A stretch of DNA of 64,000 nucleotides from positions 36,747,638 to 36,811,637 of the forward strand of contig NC_090191.1 in the NCBI RefSeq assembly GCF_024679245.1, given 5' to 3'. Origin of the DNA: Pseudorasbora parva. Its lineage: Eukaryota; Chordata; Actinopteri; Cypriniformes; Gobionidae. A program made the position numbers and the translations under genes. The notes beneath the pieces are model-generated. The model saw only the letters and a program-made list of their open reading frames with translations. It was not told where the DNA came from and ran no database searches. Of this stretch, positions 17,217-28,075 are shown piece by piece (the stretch's first letter is position 1; the number at the start of each line of letters is the position of its first letter).

Positions 17217-17635
17217 TTAAGTTTCAAATTTTAACCAAGGAATTGATCATTGGGAAAGTTAATGGTTGCCCATAATAACTGATTGTATAACATCTCGTTC
17301 ATATATCCATGGGCGGCCCTAATGTCAGTGGATATCTGTCATTGGAAAGCTCAGGCCATACCTTTATTGATGTGTCTGCAGACATGGGCCCATGGGTCCA
17401 CTCTTTTATGAAATACTGGGCAGAACCTTATTTCAGCAAGTGCAACATGTTCCTGGATCAACATCTTTGTTGATCCTGGAACAACATTCCAAGCAACCAA
17501 TCAGATTTGAGGGCAAAAGTTTACAGTTTGTCAGGTTTAGGCTTACAACCAAGGTTAGGTGCTTCTACATCAGTGCAATTCACCATAATTTCCCTCTGAT
17601 TTTAGGAAGAACGTATAGGTATGGTTAAAGGAGTA
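17217..17635. repeat. probable dispersed repeat with a perfect 16-bp hairpin
   Basis: The arms TGTTCCTGGATCAACA (17448-17463) and TGTTGATCCTGGAACA (17468-17483) are exact inverted repeats around a 4-base loop. The surrounding text resembles a multi-copy fish sequence I recognise. The outer limits are uncertain. Foldback elements of this kind are usually non-autonomous DNA transposons. Confidence 0.5.
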
Positions 17636-18480
17636 CTTCAGCGCTGGGAAGATGAATCTGTACTTAAACTGGGTCATTAATGTAGTAGAAATGTGCAATA
17701 TATTTTTAATTTGGTGCTTTCTAGACTGAAAATATATTTTTGTCTCATGGGGATGAAAGGCAACAATTCCCAGAATGCTTCGCTGCCCTACGAGGCCACT
17801 CCCAAAGCCAACGCTACTGAATCACTGGATCACTTTCAGTTTCCCACCGCATTCATTTTCATAAAATCAGTTCAGTTAGAGAACAGACACTACAATTAAA
17901 AACTGAACGGGTCTGTTCAATATAATGTGATTTAGCCGCTGAGGGAGTGTCACAGCCCAAACGCTGCAGGAGTCACATTGACAGTCATGGATGAGCTTGT
18001 GATGAGAGCTGAGGTAATCACGACTGAGCTCGCGGCATAGATTCACAGCGCATGTTACGTCTGGCACATTTTCAGTTCATGCCTTTGGAAGCTTAACTTT
18101 CATAGGAATTAATTTGAGAAGTTGAAACACTCACTTTTCTCCGCCGGCCGCACCGTTTCCATGAATGCCTGAGGCTGCAGCTGAGTGCTGTGAGTGAGAT
18201 CCCATCCCCCATGCAGGGGTTGAGAACATGCGGAAATGGCTTCCTCTTCTGGCTGTAGTCTTTAGACTCTGGCCAAAAATTCCTCCGATGATGCAAATTG
18301 ACGATATTTGCTTCATCGGAAGTAATTTTTCCAGAAATAAAATGCATAAATCTCTCGTCTAAGGTGGATATGAGAGGGGGGAGCACAATCATTCGAATAT
18401 ACTCCAGGGTTTCTGCTGATACAAAGCCATATGGTTAGGACTGCATTTTTTGGACAGGAATTAACAAAATGTTGACCCAG
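17630..18480. repeat. probable dispersed multi-copy fish repeat
   Basis: The block begins near AAAGGAGTACTTCAGCGCTG and runs through CCGGCCGCACCGTTTCC to about AACAAAATGTTGACCCAGC. I recognise it as similar to a repeated sequence in cyprinid genomes, but I cannot name its class. No intact coding frame is present. The 99-residue minus frame at 18093-18392 is not a known protein. An old gene-derived or DNA-transposon origin is possible. Confidence 0.42.
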
Positions 18481-18687
18481 CAACGCATCTTGACAAAATC
18501 AGGATGTGCCAGTACTGGATTGCACTGTAAAATATACATTATGAAATGTTACACAAGTAAAAATAAATAATATTTTATGTTAGTCTGTCATTATTAAGAT
18601 AACTAAATTAATCATTAAATTTAGCCTCTGACATGCCTACAATTTAGGTCATACATTCTAAATTTGAGTTTGAGAGAATCTGCGTTT

Positions 18688-18808
18688 ATGCAAGGGTTAG
18701 TAGGTTTAGGGGTAGGGGCAGTGTAGGGGGGTAGAATGTACAGTTTACAATTGTACAGGTATAAAAACCATTACGTCTATGGAGAGTCCCCACAAAGATA
18801 GTCAACCA

Positions 18809-18812
<4 letters not shown>
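18688..18812 (+). mobile_element. microsatellite-linked dispersed repeat, copy B
   Basis: Shares the GGTAGGTTT-like/GGGGTAGGGGCAGTGTAGGGG block with copy A at 12149-12194. It continues with TATAAAAACCATTACGTCTA and ends in a CCAGACG sequence that runs directly into a long GT-rich array. The 5-prime half seen in copy A is absent or unrecognisable. Confidence 0.6.
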
Positions 18813-18853
<41 letters not shown>

Positions 18854-19038
18854 GCGTGTGCGTGTGCGTGTGCGTGTGCGTGTGCGTGTGCGTGTGCGTG
18901 TGCGTGTGCGCGTGTGCGTGTGTGTGCGCCTGTGTGCGCGTGTGTGCGCGTGTGTGCGCGCGTGTGTGTGTGCGTGTGTGTGGGTGTGTGTGGGTGTGGG
19001 TGTGTGTGGGTGTGTGAGTGTGGGTGTGTGAGTGTGTC
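18812..19038. repeat. (TG)n / (TGTGCG)n / (TGTGGG)n complex microsatellite
   Basis: Pure TG at about 18812-18848, then TGTGCG hexamers to about 18912, then mixed TGTGCGCG and TGTGGG units to 19038. It is almost entirely alternating purine-pyrimidine with many CpG steps, which favours Z-DNA. The overlapping Cys/Val and His/Thr frames are artefacts. Confidence 0.95.
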
Positions 19039-19917
19039 AAAATTCACAATGTAGGAAAACTGTTAAAGTCAAAGTGATTGAAAAACATTAAACTTAAGCC
19101 CTGGAATTCAACCCCTAGAGCCACCCCTGCACATATCAGTAATGATTGTGGTAAAGAAACACAGTAAATGAAGGACAAGTACAAATGCCACAGCCGCATC
19201 AGGTAGGAGGCCCCTGCCACTATGGCGCCGGCCCTAGTGCTAGCGCTCCCTTTTAGATCTGCTTATTTGGATGCACTTGATGACACAATGGATGTGCATT
19301 ACTCGCCCTCCAGCCTTCCGGCAGCTGTAATTTCATAGCAGTTACCACATGCATCCTACTTGACATACAATTCACTCTCTCCGGGAAGGGAGCCAAATAA
19401 TGGGATTTAGCCCAGGCTGCTAGCGCGTTCGTGCCACCGCTCCTCTAATTAGCCTATCCAGACATGCGGCCCTTTGCACTGTCAGCCACACATCAGCCCG
19501 TGACGTACCACTCCACCACTGAGAGGTCAAATCTGTTTTTCAGAGCAAATGGAATAATGGACTCATATGGGCCCCCTCTCTCCTTTGCCCTGAGCACTCT
19601 CAACCACACGCAGAGCAGTACAGATAATGCTTTAGATGGTAGTGATGACTGGAGCCATGAGAATGTTTACTGTAACAGGGAAGTGGATTATGGAATTGTG
19701 GGTAAATAGAGCAAATTATGGCCTTTCTTCAAATTATATGTGCCATAGGGATGTTGAGACTTGTTGTACAATCCTTTGATTGCTACAGGGGTTTATAACC
19801 TACTAATACTACATATGGCGGGTAATTGAGAAGTGATCTTATTCAGATTTTATTGATTTTCAAGACTTTCAGTCTCATATTGTGCATATAAGTCATTGGC
19901 CAATATATGTACTTGTA
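19039..19917. other. unique region, possibly regulatory at 19200-19460
   Basis: No repeats are recognised. The part 19300-19460 (TTTCATAGCAGTTACC, CTAATTAGCCTATCC) looks like vertebrate regulatory DNA. The 81-residue frame at 19464-19709 has no domain. Confidence 0.3.
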
Positions 19918-20690
19918 TACACTATATTGCCAAAAGTAATGGGACACCCCTCCAAATCATTGAATTCAGGTGTTCAAATCACTTTCATGGCCACAGGTGT
20001 ATAAAATCAAGCATCTAGGCATGCAGACGCTTCTGCAAACATTTGTGAAAGAATGGGTTTACAAACATTCTCAGGAGCTCAGTGAATTCAAGCGAGGTAC
20101 CGTGATAGGGTGCCACCTGTGCATTGAGTCCATTCATGAAATTTCTTCACTACTAAATATTCCACAGTCAACTGTTATTGAAATGATAACAAAATGGAAG
20201 CAATTGGGAAAAACAGCTACACAGCTACAAAGTGGTAGGCCACATAATATCACAGAGGAGGGTCAGCACATGCTGAGGCACAAAGTGCGCAGAAGTCACA
20301 AATTTTCTGCAGAGTAAATAACTAGAGACCTCCAAAGCCTTACATCACCAAGTGCCATGCAAAGCGTCGGATGCAGTGATGTAAAGCACATCGCCACTGG
20401 ACTCTAGAGCAGTGGAGACTTCTTCTTTGGAGTGACCAATCACGATTCTCTGTCTGGCAATCCAATGGACGAGAACGATACTTGCCTGTCTACATTGTAA
20501 ATTAATTTCATGCTCCCAACTTTATGGGAACAGTTTAGGGATAACCCCTTACTGTTCCAACATTCCTGCTCACCAGTGCACAAAGCAAGGTCCATAAAGA
20601 CATTGATGAGCAAGTTTGGTGTGGAGGAACTTGACTGGCCTGTACAAAGTCCAGACCTCAAACCGACATATTAAACCCTATGTATTAAAA
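19918..20690 (+). mobile_element. truncated Tc1/mariner transposon
   Basis: The left end (ACACTATATTGCCAAAAGTA) is a Tc1-type terminus I recognise from teleosts. It is followed by a 5-prime leader and the start of a transposase with a paired-like helix-turn-helix (frame 19970-20317: NIPQSTVIEMITKWKQLG, then a SGRPHN AT-hook-like motif). The sequence then jumps forward at least twice. Text typical of the middle (TGGACTCTAGAGCAGTGGAG) and 3-prime part (GGAACTTGACTGGCC) of such genes follows in the same order. The right terminal repeat is missing. It is non-functional: the start is frameshifted, the DDE core is mostly deleted and one terminus is lost. Confidence 0.85.
19970..20317 (+). pseudogene. 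Tc1 transposase N-terminal fragment
   Basis: An open frame of 115 codons whose residues from about 29 on match the DNA-binding half of a Tc1 transposase (helix-turn-helix, then an SGRP motif and a QHMLRHKVRRS segment). The normal start ATG at 20053 is in another frame and stops after ten codons, so a frameshift separates start and domain. The catalytic region is not in this frame. In intact relatives this protein binds the terminal repeats. Confidence 0.75.
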
Positions 20691-21234
20691 TCATGGTGGC
20701 CGCGGTACTTGGGGGTAAGGACATAGAGGCGAGAGAAACGGAGTCAGGAGCATAAGTAGTGACAGAACGAGAGAGGGGAGAGAGGAGAAAAGAAAAGAGA
20801 AAACAAATTCTGGCCCGGTTCCCCATTTGGTCCTCAGCCAGCCGAGAGGCTCTTCATCACGGTGCCATGTGATGGCACTGGACGTTTGGTGGATGGCTTG
20901 ATCCTCCTCTGCCCCCTAGCAGCTGGTGGTGACTCCTCCTACTGAGGGAGGTGTCAGTGAGTCCTCTAAATGGTGGATGGCAGCAGGCTCCGGTTCACTG
21001 CAAGCGCCGGCGACTCCTCCGCTCCCTCTCATATGGAAGCCACCTCAACCCTGGGGCACAGCAGCAAACTCTCCATCCCACCGGATCTCCACTTGCTCCA
21101 GCACCACCGCTTCGGGCAGCCCCTCGCGATTTTCATCCATCTGCGCTGCCCAACCTCCTCAACACCGCAATCCCCCTCAGCAGCGAGGGCTCTTCGACAG
21201 CATGTCCCTCCTTCCTCCTGGGCTTCGGCACAAA
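20690..21234 (-). mobile_element. LTR-retrotransposon fragment, leader region
   Basis: On the minus strand a primer-binding-site-like stretch (TTGTGCCGAAGCCC, about 21220-21233) directly follows a sequence ending CGTTACA. That is the arrangement of a 5-prime LTR, primer site and leader. The text then runs leftward through a purine/GC-rich leader to a GGCCACCATG context near 20692, a strong initiation context that may be the old gag start, where it is cut off. The plus-strand Pro/Ser-rich frames at 20926-21370 are then antisense artefacts. Class and family are not assigned. No gag or pol sequence is present. Confidence 0.5.
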
Positions 21235-21385
21235 TGTAACGTATGTTCGGGAAGAAGGAGGCGGAAACCCACGAACATTTAAAGACTTAAATCAAATAAA
21301 TAAACAAAATGAAAGTAACTGTGGGCAGCCCCTCACACACATAATAAAACATAAACAAAATACAACATGAGGTCCAGGCCTGTAA
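21235..21385 (-). repeat. probable LTR remnant
   Basis: Read on the plus strand it starts TGTAACG next to the primer-site-like sequence, so on the minus strand the repeat would end in CGTTACA. The outer limit is a guess, because no second LTR is in the window for comparison. A truncated 5-prime LTR fits best. Confidence 0.4.
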
Positions 21386-22504
21386 ACTAAAGAGATTCAA
21401 ATTTTTTAAAAGATGGCTGTGTGTGAAATACTCAGACCAGCCTGCAGATTGTTTATATGCAATGACAATGTTTATATGATTAAATTAATTAAATTAATTT
21501 AAATTAAGTTGCTGCAATGTGATTGGCTGATTAAATAAGTTTGTTGAACAAGTGTACCGAGTGTATATTGAGGTTTTTTTAATGAATCTGTGATAGCAAA
21601 TGCACAAACCAAAACATTACCACCACGAAAAATCAATCATTAAATATATTAGCATGTATTTGCAGAAAATAAAACAAACAGTTTGTCTGAATGAGCGATG
21701 CCACACGCCTGATCATATGTTGTTTGTCTGGACATTGTGCAGGACTTTAATTGTTACAAGCAGAAGCTTCATCATAATAGCCCCCGCCACTGTCTGCAGT
21801 CGGGCTGTCAAAAACACACTGGAACAATTTCATCTGCTCCTGAGAGGGAGGCTTGCACACTGCCGGGGCCCGTCTAATCAGCCGGCAGAGTATTATTGAC
21901 TTGTTTATTTAATGGTAATGTTGCATGGGGCCTTTGTTCCCTTTTTCTCTGAGACTGTCACGCCGCATCCAAGAAAAAGATAGGGTCAAACAATTAAGGA
22001 AATTAATGAGTTTGTTCAGTGTGCAACCAAACACGGGGAGAGATGAAAACGGATACCTCAGCAGAAACACAAGGCGCACTTTCTTTGTATTTGTATTGGA
22101 AACACTCAGCTCATTAAGACTGCGAGTTATTGAGAGTTATCTGTTTAATTGTGAAATGTATTAAAAAATGTAACGCCTTAACAATGAGTGCAAGGTTCAC
22201 TGATCAATAGTGGAAAATGGATCCTTTGTGGTATTATCGCAGGTAATTGTATTTCTCTGCCTGCTTGCATCAATAAACAAATTAAAAATAAACAGAATTT
22301 GAGTAGCATGCTGTACATTAGCCTTGGAAGAGATAATGTTGGCCAAGTTTAGAATAGCATACTGACAAACTTGCGCTTTCTGCAGTAAATATGATCTGTT
22401 CTGTCACTGTATTATTCAATTATACTTATATTTAAAGAGAAAGATGTAGACTGTACCTCAAAAGACCTTCTGTAGCTTGGTAACAGAAATTGACTGCCAA
22501 AAGA
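21386..22504. promoter_or_regulatory. unique block, candidate regulatory DNA at 21590-22260
   Basis: After the retrotransposon remnant, 21470-21500 holds a short TTAAATTAATT run. From 21590 to about 22260 the sequence is repeat-free and dense in AT-core motifs (GACTTTAATTGTTAC near 21742, AAACAATTAAGGAAATTAATG near 21988). The 99-residue frame at 21600-21899 has no domain. Assignment is by texture. Confidence 0.28.
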
Positions 22505-22640
22505 CATTTACATTTATGCTTTTTTTTTTTTTTTTTATCCAAAGTGACTGCATTGCATCCAAGATGCACACGTTTTTCAATTCATGAATTCCCTGGGAAT
22601 CAAACCCATAACTTTGGTGTTGCACTAGTATCTACAAGAA
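22505..22640 (-). repeat. tRNA-derived SINE, cyprinid type (copy 2)
   Basis: Matches copy 1 around ATTCCCTGGGAATCAAACCC (box B region in reverse) and keeps the tail-like ATCCAAAGTGACTGCATTGCA. An expanded poly-T of about 18 bases interrupts it. The box A end on the right is degraded. Confidence 0.62.
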
Positions 22641-22810
22641 TACAGAAAAGCTGTTGATGTTTACATGTTTAGTTTTTAAAAAATACCAGTGTTTATTTGA
22701 TTAAAAATGATCCAAAACCAATTTTTGAGCAAGTATATAACAGCCAGTGTTAAAAACCTCCTTACCTTAGCACGATTCACAACTACTTTTTAAACAATGC
22801 AGTTCAAACA
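22641..22810. other. unique spacer
   Basis: A short spacer between the SINE and the next transposon. Nothing recognised. Confidence 0.3.
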
Positions 22811-23905
22811 TACAGGTGCTGGTCATATAATTAGAATATCATCAAAAAGATGATTTATTTCACTAATTCCATTCAAAAAGTGAAACTTGTATATTATATT
22901 CATTCATTACACACAGACTGATATATTTCAAATCTTTATTTATTTTAATTTTGATGATAATGACTGAAAACTAAGGAAAATACCAAATTTAGTATCTCAG
23001 AAAATTAGAATATTACATAAGTTATGAGAGCTAAGGTTGCTCTGATAGCAGCCTTCAGCTCTTCTGCATTGTTGGGTCTGGCATATCACATCTTCCTCTT
23101 CACAATATCCCATAGATTTATTAAGGGGTTAAGGTCAGGCAAGGTTGCTGGCCAATTAAGAACCGGGATACCATGGTCCTTAAATCAGGTACTGGTTGCT
23201 TTGGCACGGAGTGCATGTGCCAAGCCCTGTTGGAAAATGAAATCTGCATCTCCATAAAGTTGGTCAGCAGCAGGAAGCATGAGGTGCTCTAAAACTTCCT
23301 GGTTTACAGCTGTGTTGACCTTGGACCTCAGAAAACACAGTGGTCCAACACCAGCAGATGACATGGCATCCCAAACCATCAATGACTGTGGAAACTTTAC
23401 ACTGGACCTCAAGCAATGTGGATTGTGTGCCTCTCATCTCTTCCGCTAGACTCTGGGACCCTGATTTTTTTAAAGGAAAATTAAAAATACTTTCGTCAGA
23501 GAACATAACTTTGGACCAGCCTCTTTTGCAATGACCTTTTGTGTCTTAACTTCCTGGTGAAAGGTGTCAACGGTCGTCTTTTGGATAACTGTCAAGTCAG
23601 CAGTCTTCCCCATGATTGTGTAGCCTACAGAACTAGACTGAGAGACCATTTAAAGGCCTTTACAGTTAATTAGCTGATAAGAGTGTGGCACCAGGTGTCT
23701 TCAGTATTGAACTTTTTCACAATATTATACTTTTCTGAGACACTGAATTTGGGATTTTCCTTAGTTTTCTGTTATTATCATCAAAATTAAAAAATATATC
23801 AGTCTGTGTGCAATGAATGCATATAATATACAAGTTTTAATTTTTGAACGGAATTAGTGAAATAAATCAACTTTTTGATGATATTCTAATTATATGACCA
23901 TCTCT
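22811..23905 (-). mobile_element. Tc1/mariner-type transposon with long terminal repeats, internally deleted
   Basis: Long imperfect inverted repeats of about 180-195 bp frame the element (left 22818-23013, right about 23721-23900). For example, GGTCATATAATTAGAATATC on the left pairs with GATATTCTAATTATATGACC on the right. The transposase lies on the minus strand between them. At least two internal deletions remove most of the DNA-binding region and part of the C-terminal half. The left outer end starts TACAGGTGCTGG, while the last bases of the right end have diverged. The family is recognised from teleost genomes by sequence memory. Confidence 0.85.
23024..23613 (-). pseudogene. Tc1/mariner transposase relic
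   Basis: Begins on the minus strand at 23613 (MGKTADLTVIQKTTVD...), the usual N-terminus of this transposase. It then jumps by deletion to the FSDES motif carrying the first catalytic Asp (frame 23264-23506) and shifts frame into 23185-23412. There the second catalytic motif, normally FQQD, reads FQQG. It ends with C-terminal text (ARPNNAEELKAAIRATLAL, about 23029-23085). The enzyme would cut and join element ends in intact form; this copy has frameshifts, deletions and a lost catalytic residue. Confidence 0.85.
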
Positions 23906-24530
23906 TTTAGTATGCTGTAAAAGTAAGCCAATAATCATTTTCAAGCCAGTCTGCCTCCAGCTTTTGTTGTCTAATTTTTCAAAGCAATGGTCCCCAAACA
24001 CTTTAAATGCATTTAAATACAGGATTCTCCCCCCTGCGGACCTTCTGTAAAAGTCTGTCCATTTCATGTCGAACTCTAGATTGTCAGCTCTATAATGAGG
24101 AGCCATTTTTTAGTCTTTGAGCCTGGTTGCTTTGGGCTTCATTAGTTTTCCCTGCGTCGTGAGAAGTGAGACTCACACGTTCACAGAAAGCGGGACGGAC
24201 ACTATCTCAGAGTTGACACCCCGAGACTGTGATGTAGTTAAGAGCGTGTTGTGTGCGCGCTGCCTCCACAGGGTGACATCTTGGCCATCTAGGGTCGATG
24301 TATAATTCCCTCAGAATGGGATGTTGCGGGTGTTGGCAAGGGGGTTTCGGCCGTGATGGATGTTGACCCCTCCCAGGAAGGATGGCTCCTGTTGTGTCAC
24401 CCTGGGGGTAGGGCAGGAAACTAGAGCTCTTTAGAGGATACCACCGCCATTAGGTCATGGCATGGGGTCCTCTTCATTGCACATGCAAACACACACACAC
24501 ACACAAATAAAAAAGAACAAGTGTCACCTA
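23906..24530. other. unique non-coding region
   Basis: No repeats apart from a short CA run at 24489-24505. No gene was seen. Confidence 0.33.
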
Positions 24531-25260
24531 AGAAGAATGACCTCGCTTTTTCCGTCCACAACACTATAGTTCAGTTCATGAGAGCCGTATAGCCCATAAA
24601 CTCCCTTATTATCTTCCCCTATCTCGCCCGCCCTCTTCCGTCAGGAGCGTGCAATAAATATAATGTCAGACCAAACGCCGATGCTCCTTCATGGAACACT
24701 GGCTGTTTATTAGCGGCGGGCTAACTTTAAGAGAAATGCTAACATCATTCATTAATGGGCCGCATCTTTGGTGTGATGAGGTGTGTCTGCGGCATGGGGC
24801 CAGGCGTAATGGCGCCCAGTAAACGGGTGCTGTAATTGTACGTCCAAATCGTACAGTGGGGCCGTCTGAGGCCTGACAGTGACAGAGCAATTATGCCGAG
24901 CCAAGCGGGCTGTGTCAAATTAGCGGCCCTGAAGAGGCTCTCATCTCTCCCACCCAGGAAGTGATCGTGAGTGATGGGTGAGACATAGATGCGGCACTAA
25001 CGCTCTGATTTGTCAATAGCAAGTTTTCGAGAGCCGGGTGTCAGGACTCTATTGAGATGTCGAAGGTGGGGGTCCGGTGACCCAAGCAGGGAGTCTTTCA
25101 GAGGGAAGGTCATCAGTCAATGTTCCTGTCAGGCGGAGATCACACGGATGCCTGCAGCCCTCCGCAGTAATTACACTTGACTGGGGATGAGGAGATGTCT
25201 TCTTCTGTGGGCCTACATGACTGCATAATTTATAATCAACGGCAATCAGGCAAGTCAGAC
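24531..25260. promoter_or_regulatory. candidate conserved non-coding block
   Basis: About 700 bp, repeat-free and with fairly high GC. It contains TGTTTATTAGCGGCGGG (24706), ATTCATTAATGGGCCGC (24748), AAATTAGCGGCCC (24916) and CTGATTTGTCAATAGC (25005). The reuse of TTAGCGGC twice about 200 bp apart is notable. Open frames here have no domains. Confidence 0.3.
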
Positions 25261-25744
<484 letters not shown>

Positions 25745-25911
25745 AATCTTATTTCTACCATTAATGTCACTTTCAGATCATCACTCTCAGATTATGTTTA
25801 ATTATGAATGCTTTTCAGTCATAAATGTTAATGCAGATTTGCATGGAGTTTTATGTCAAAGAAGTGACAACCTCCATCTCACTTAGTGTTTGCACTTGCA
25901 TCCTGGTGGGT

Positions 25912-25959
25912 GGAAGGAAGGAAGGAAGGAAGGAAGGAAGGAAGGAAGGAAGGAAGGAA

Positions 25960-26057
<98 letters not shown>

Positions 26058-26064
26058 AAAAGAA
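25912..26064. repeat. (GGAA)n then (GAAA)n homopurine tract, 153 bp
   Basis: GGAA tetramers to about 25963 switch without interruption to GAAA tetramers to about 26058. Every base from 25912 to 26064 is a purine. Lys/Glu/Arg-rich and Phe/Leu/Ser-rich frames across it are artefacts. Confidence 0.96.
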
Positions 26065-26320
26065 CAGAATAAGAAAAGAAAGAACAGAATAAGAAAAGAA
26101 AAATGGCAAGAGCGTGAGACGAAATTATAAAAGGAAGAAATGAAAGGTTGTGAAAAAGAAGAGGATAAAAGAACAGGAAAATAAAAGAGGAAAGGGGTAA
26201 AATATCAAAAAAGAAGAAAAAGCAAACTATGAAAGAATGTAAGGAAGTAAATGATTAATTAGGAAGAAGAGAGAGAAAACTTAAAAAAAGAAAAGAAAGA
26301 AAAAGGAATAAAGAGAAGTT
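26065..26320. repeat. purine-rich degenerate extension of the GAAA array
   Basis: A/G-rich with scattered pyrimidines, as expected for a decayed tail of the tetranucleotide array. Confidence 0.7.
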
Positions 26321-26880
26321 AGTCAGGATTGATCTACACGTACAGTATCTAAGGAGGTTTCAGTCCTACATGAAAAAGTTGTGTTTTATTCAATTATACT
26401 GTCATATATGCGACAAGTTCTGCAGCGATTCTACATGTTTGAATGTTTTAGGCCATTTTCAATTGTTCATGTTCAAAGATTTAAGTGGAACAATCAAAAA
26501 ATCTAGAACTCCACCAGCTTATTTTTGCACTAGACTATGATTTTAGAGAGGAGAGCTGATGATATATTTATACAACATAGATGTTACGCTCTCAAATATT
26601 CCTCATCTTCACACACGGCGTCGATGTTGCAGACTTCCATTCTACATCGTGTTTCCTTTGTAACAGAAATCCATATGACAAATTCATCATCCATATTTCA
26701 GTCTTCTTTTGTGTTTTATTCTCATATTACGTTTGTATGCATTCATTCACACGTTTTTTAAGGTGCTTGCGGTTTGTCTGTTGGGTAATGAACAGATAAA
26801 TGTTTCAGCTTTGTGTTAGTTTATGTACATTTGATATCAGGACACAGTCTTGTTGATTTCTCAGTTTGTCAAGCACTCCT
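26321..26880. other. unique non-coding region
   Basis: Nothing recognised; short frames without domains. Confidence 0.33.
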
Positions 26881-27960
26881 GGCACTGCACGTTTGAAGTC
26901 TTTGCGGTTATTCCCATAAAACAAGATGAGTAGGCCGAATCAACGAGGCGTGGTGTTTAATTATTCACTCTGTCCTCCACGCAACCCTGATGAAAGTGTT
27001 GTTCGTTACTCACGTTCGCTATCTGCAGGGCGCTTCTGTTTTATACGTCAGAGATGTTGTTGGGGTTGGAGGGGGGGCGTTCTTCGGGTTGACACATCAG
27101 ATGTGTGCGGCATGGATTGGGAATTTACCCAAAGAGCCATGAAAGTCGTAATCTCGTGGCCCACATTTGATGCGAACTGTCTGTCTTGAAATGACAGTTT
27201 TTTTCTTTGCGCCTTCCTTTTCAGTGCGCCCCGCTAGCCATGAGGAAAAAACAAGGAACGAGCGGGATGAACTGAGCCGCAGAGTTCCAAATGTGCTCTT
27301 TGCAGCCAAGATCCCTCCGAGCGCGAGATTGACGGAGCCGAATGATGGCGCAGTCTGGTGTAGGACCACGGCTCCTTTAATAAGAAGTAGGAGAGGTCCA
27401 CTTCCTTGTTTGTCTGCTGAGTTTTGGATGTGCCACATAAGACTTCCTCTTCTCCTGAGGCACAGAGTCTTGACAGGAACATTTTTTTCCCTGTGCTCTT
27501 TCTCCACCCATCCCAGATTTCCCCTTCGAATTCTCGGAATGCTCTCGTCTTTCTTTCTTGCTCCTGACAGGTGCACTGCGGCCAATGGGATTTGTTTCTG
27601 TGGCCGGCAGGTTGTCAAGAGAGACAGCCAATAAGCAATCAAAGTAGCATGAGTTGCTGAAACAAAGAACGAGCCCCCCCTTTTATGGCGGCACGGTTTG
27701 GCGAGTCTTGCATGTATAATTAAGTGAGAGGAAAAAGGAAAGGCCACTTAATCTTCCCCCTAATGGCGATTCCTTCCATCACTGGCTTCCTCTGGGGGGC
27801 ATACCCCAAAGACCGCTCCCCGGGTCACCGGTGTCCCCCAATTGTCATTGGTGAATCTTTTTTATCAGGCTGAGAGGTGTTTGCTTGCGATGTGGCATTA
27901 TTCCATTCATCATTGCTTTGTTCCTTTAAAAATTCGTAGGGCAGCGGAAGGGTCCATCAC
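26881..27960. promoter_or_regulatory. unique block with long overlapping open frames; candidate regulatory DNA
   Basis: Contains the longest non-repeat open frame in the window (216 codons, minus, 27097-27747) and an overlapping 155-codon plus frame. Neither shows a domain, signal peptide or family motif, and both seem due to low stop density. At 27715-27960 the sequence has an enhancer-like texture: TAATTAAGTGAG, CACTTAATCTTCC, and CAATTGTCATTGGTG with SOX-like ATTGT cores. A host exon cannot be excluded but is not supported. Confidence 0.28.
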
Positions 27961-28035
27961 TGGGGCGATTTATCATCTGAAGGAAAAGAAGAAAGATGTG
28001 TGGAGGCCCTAGTTGCATATTTCACATGAGATGTG

Positions 28036-28042
28036 TACACAC

Positions 28043-28074
<32 letters not shown>

Positions 28075-28075
28075 G
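28036..28075. repeat. (CA)n microsatellite
   Basis: A CA array of about 40 bp with one CG interruption. Confidence 0.93.

Noticed and set aside
20926..21370. Pro/Ser-rich plus-strand protein of up to 139 residues
   Set aside because: Two or three frames are open at once, and the minus strand shows a retroelement leader with a primer-site-like sequence, so these are antisense shadows.
27097..27747. 216-residue minus-strand gene
   Set aside because: No domain or family resemblance, an overlapping open frame on the other strand, and no visible exon or promoter structure. Kept only as a low-interest finding.
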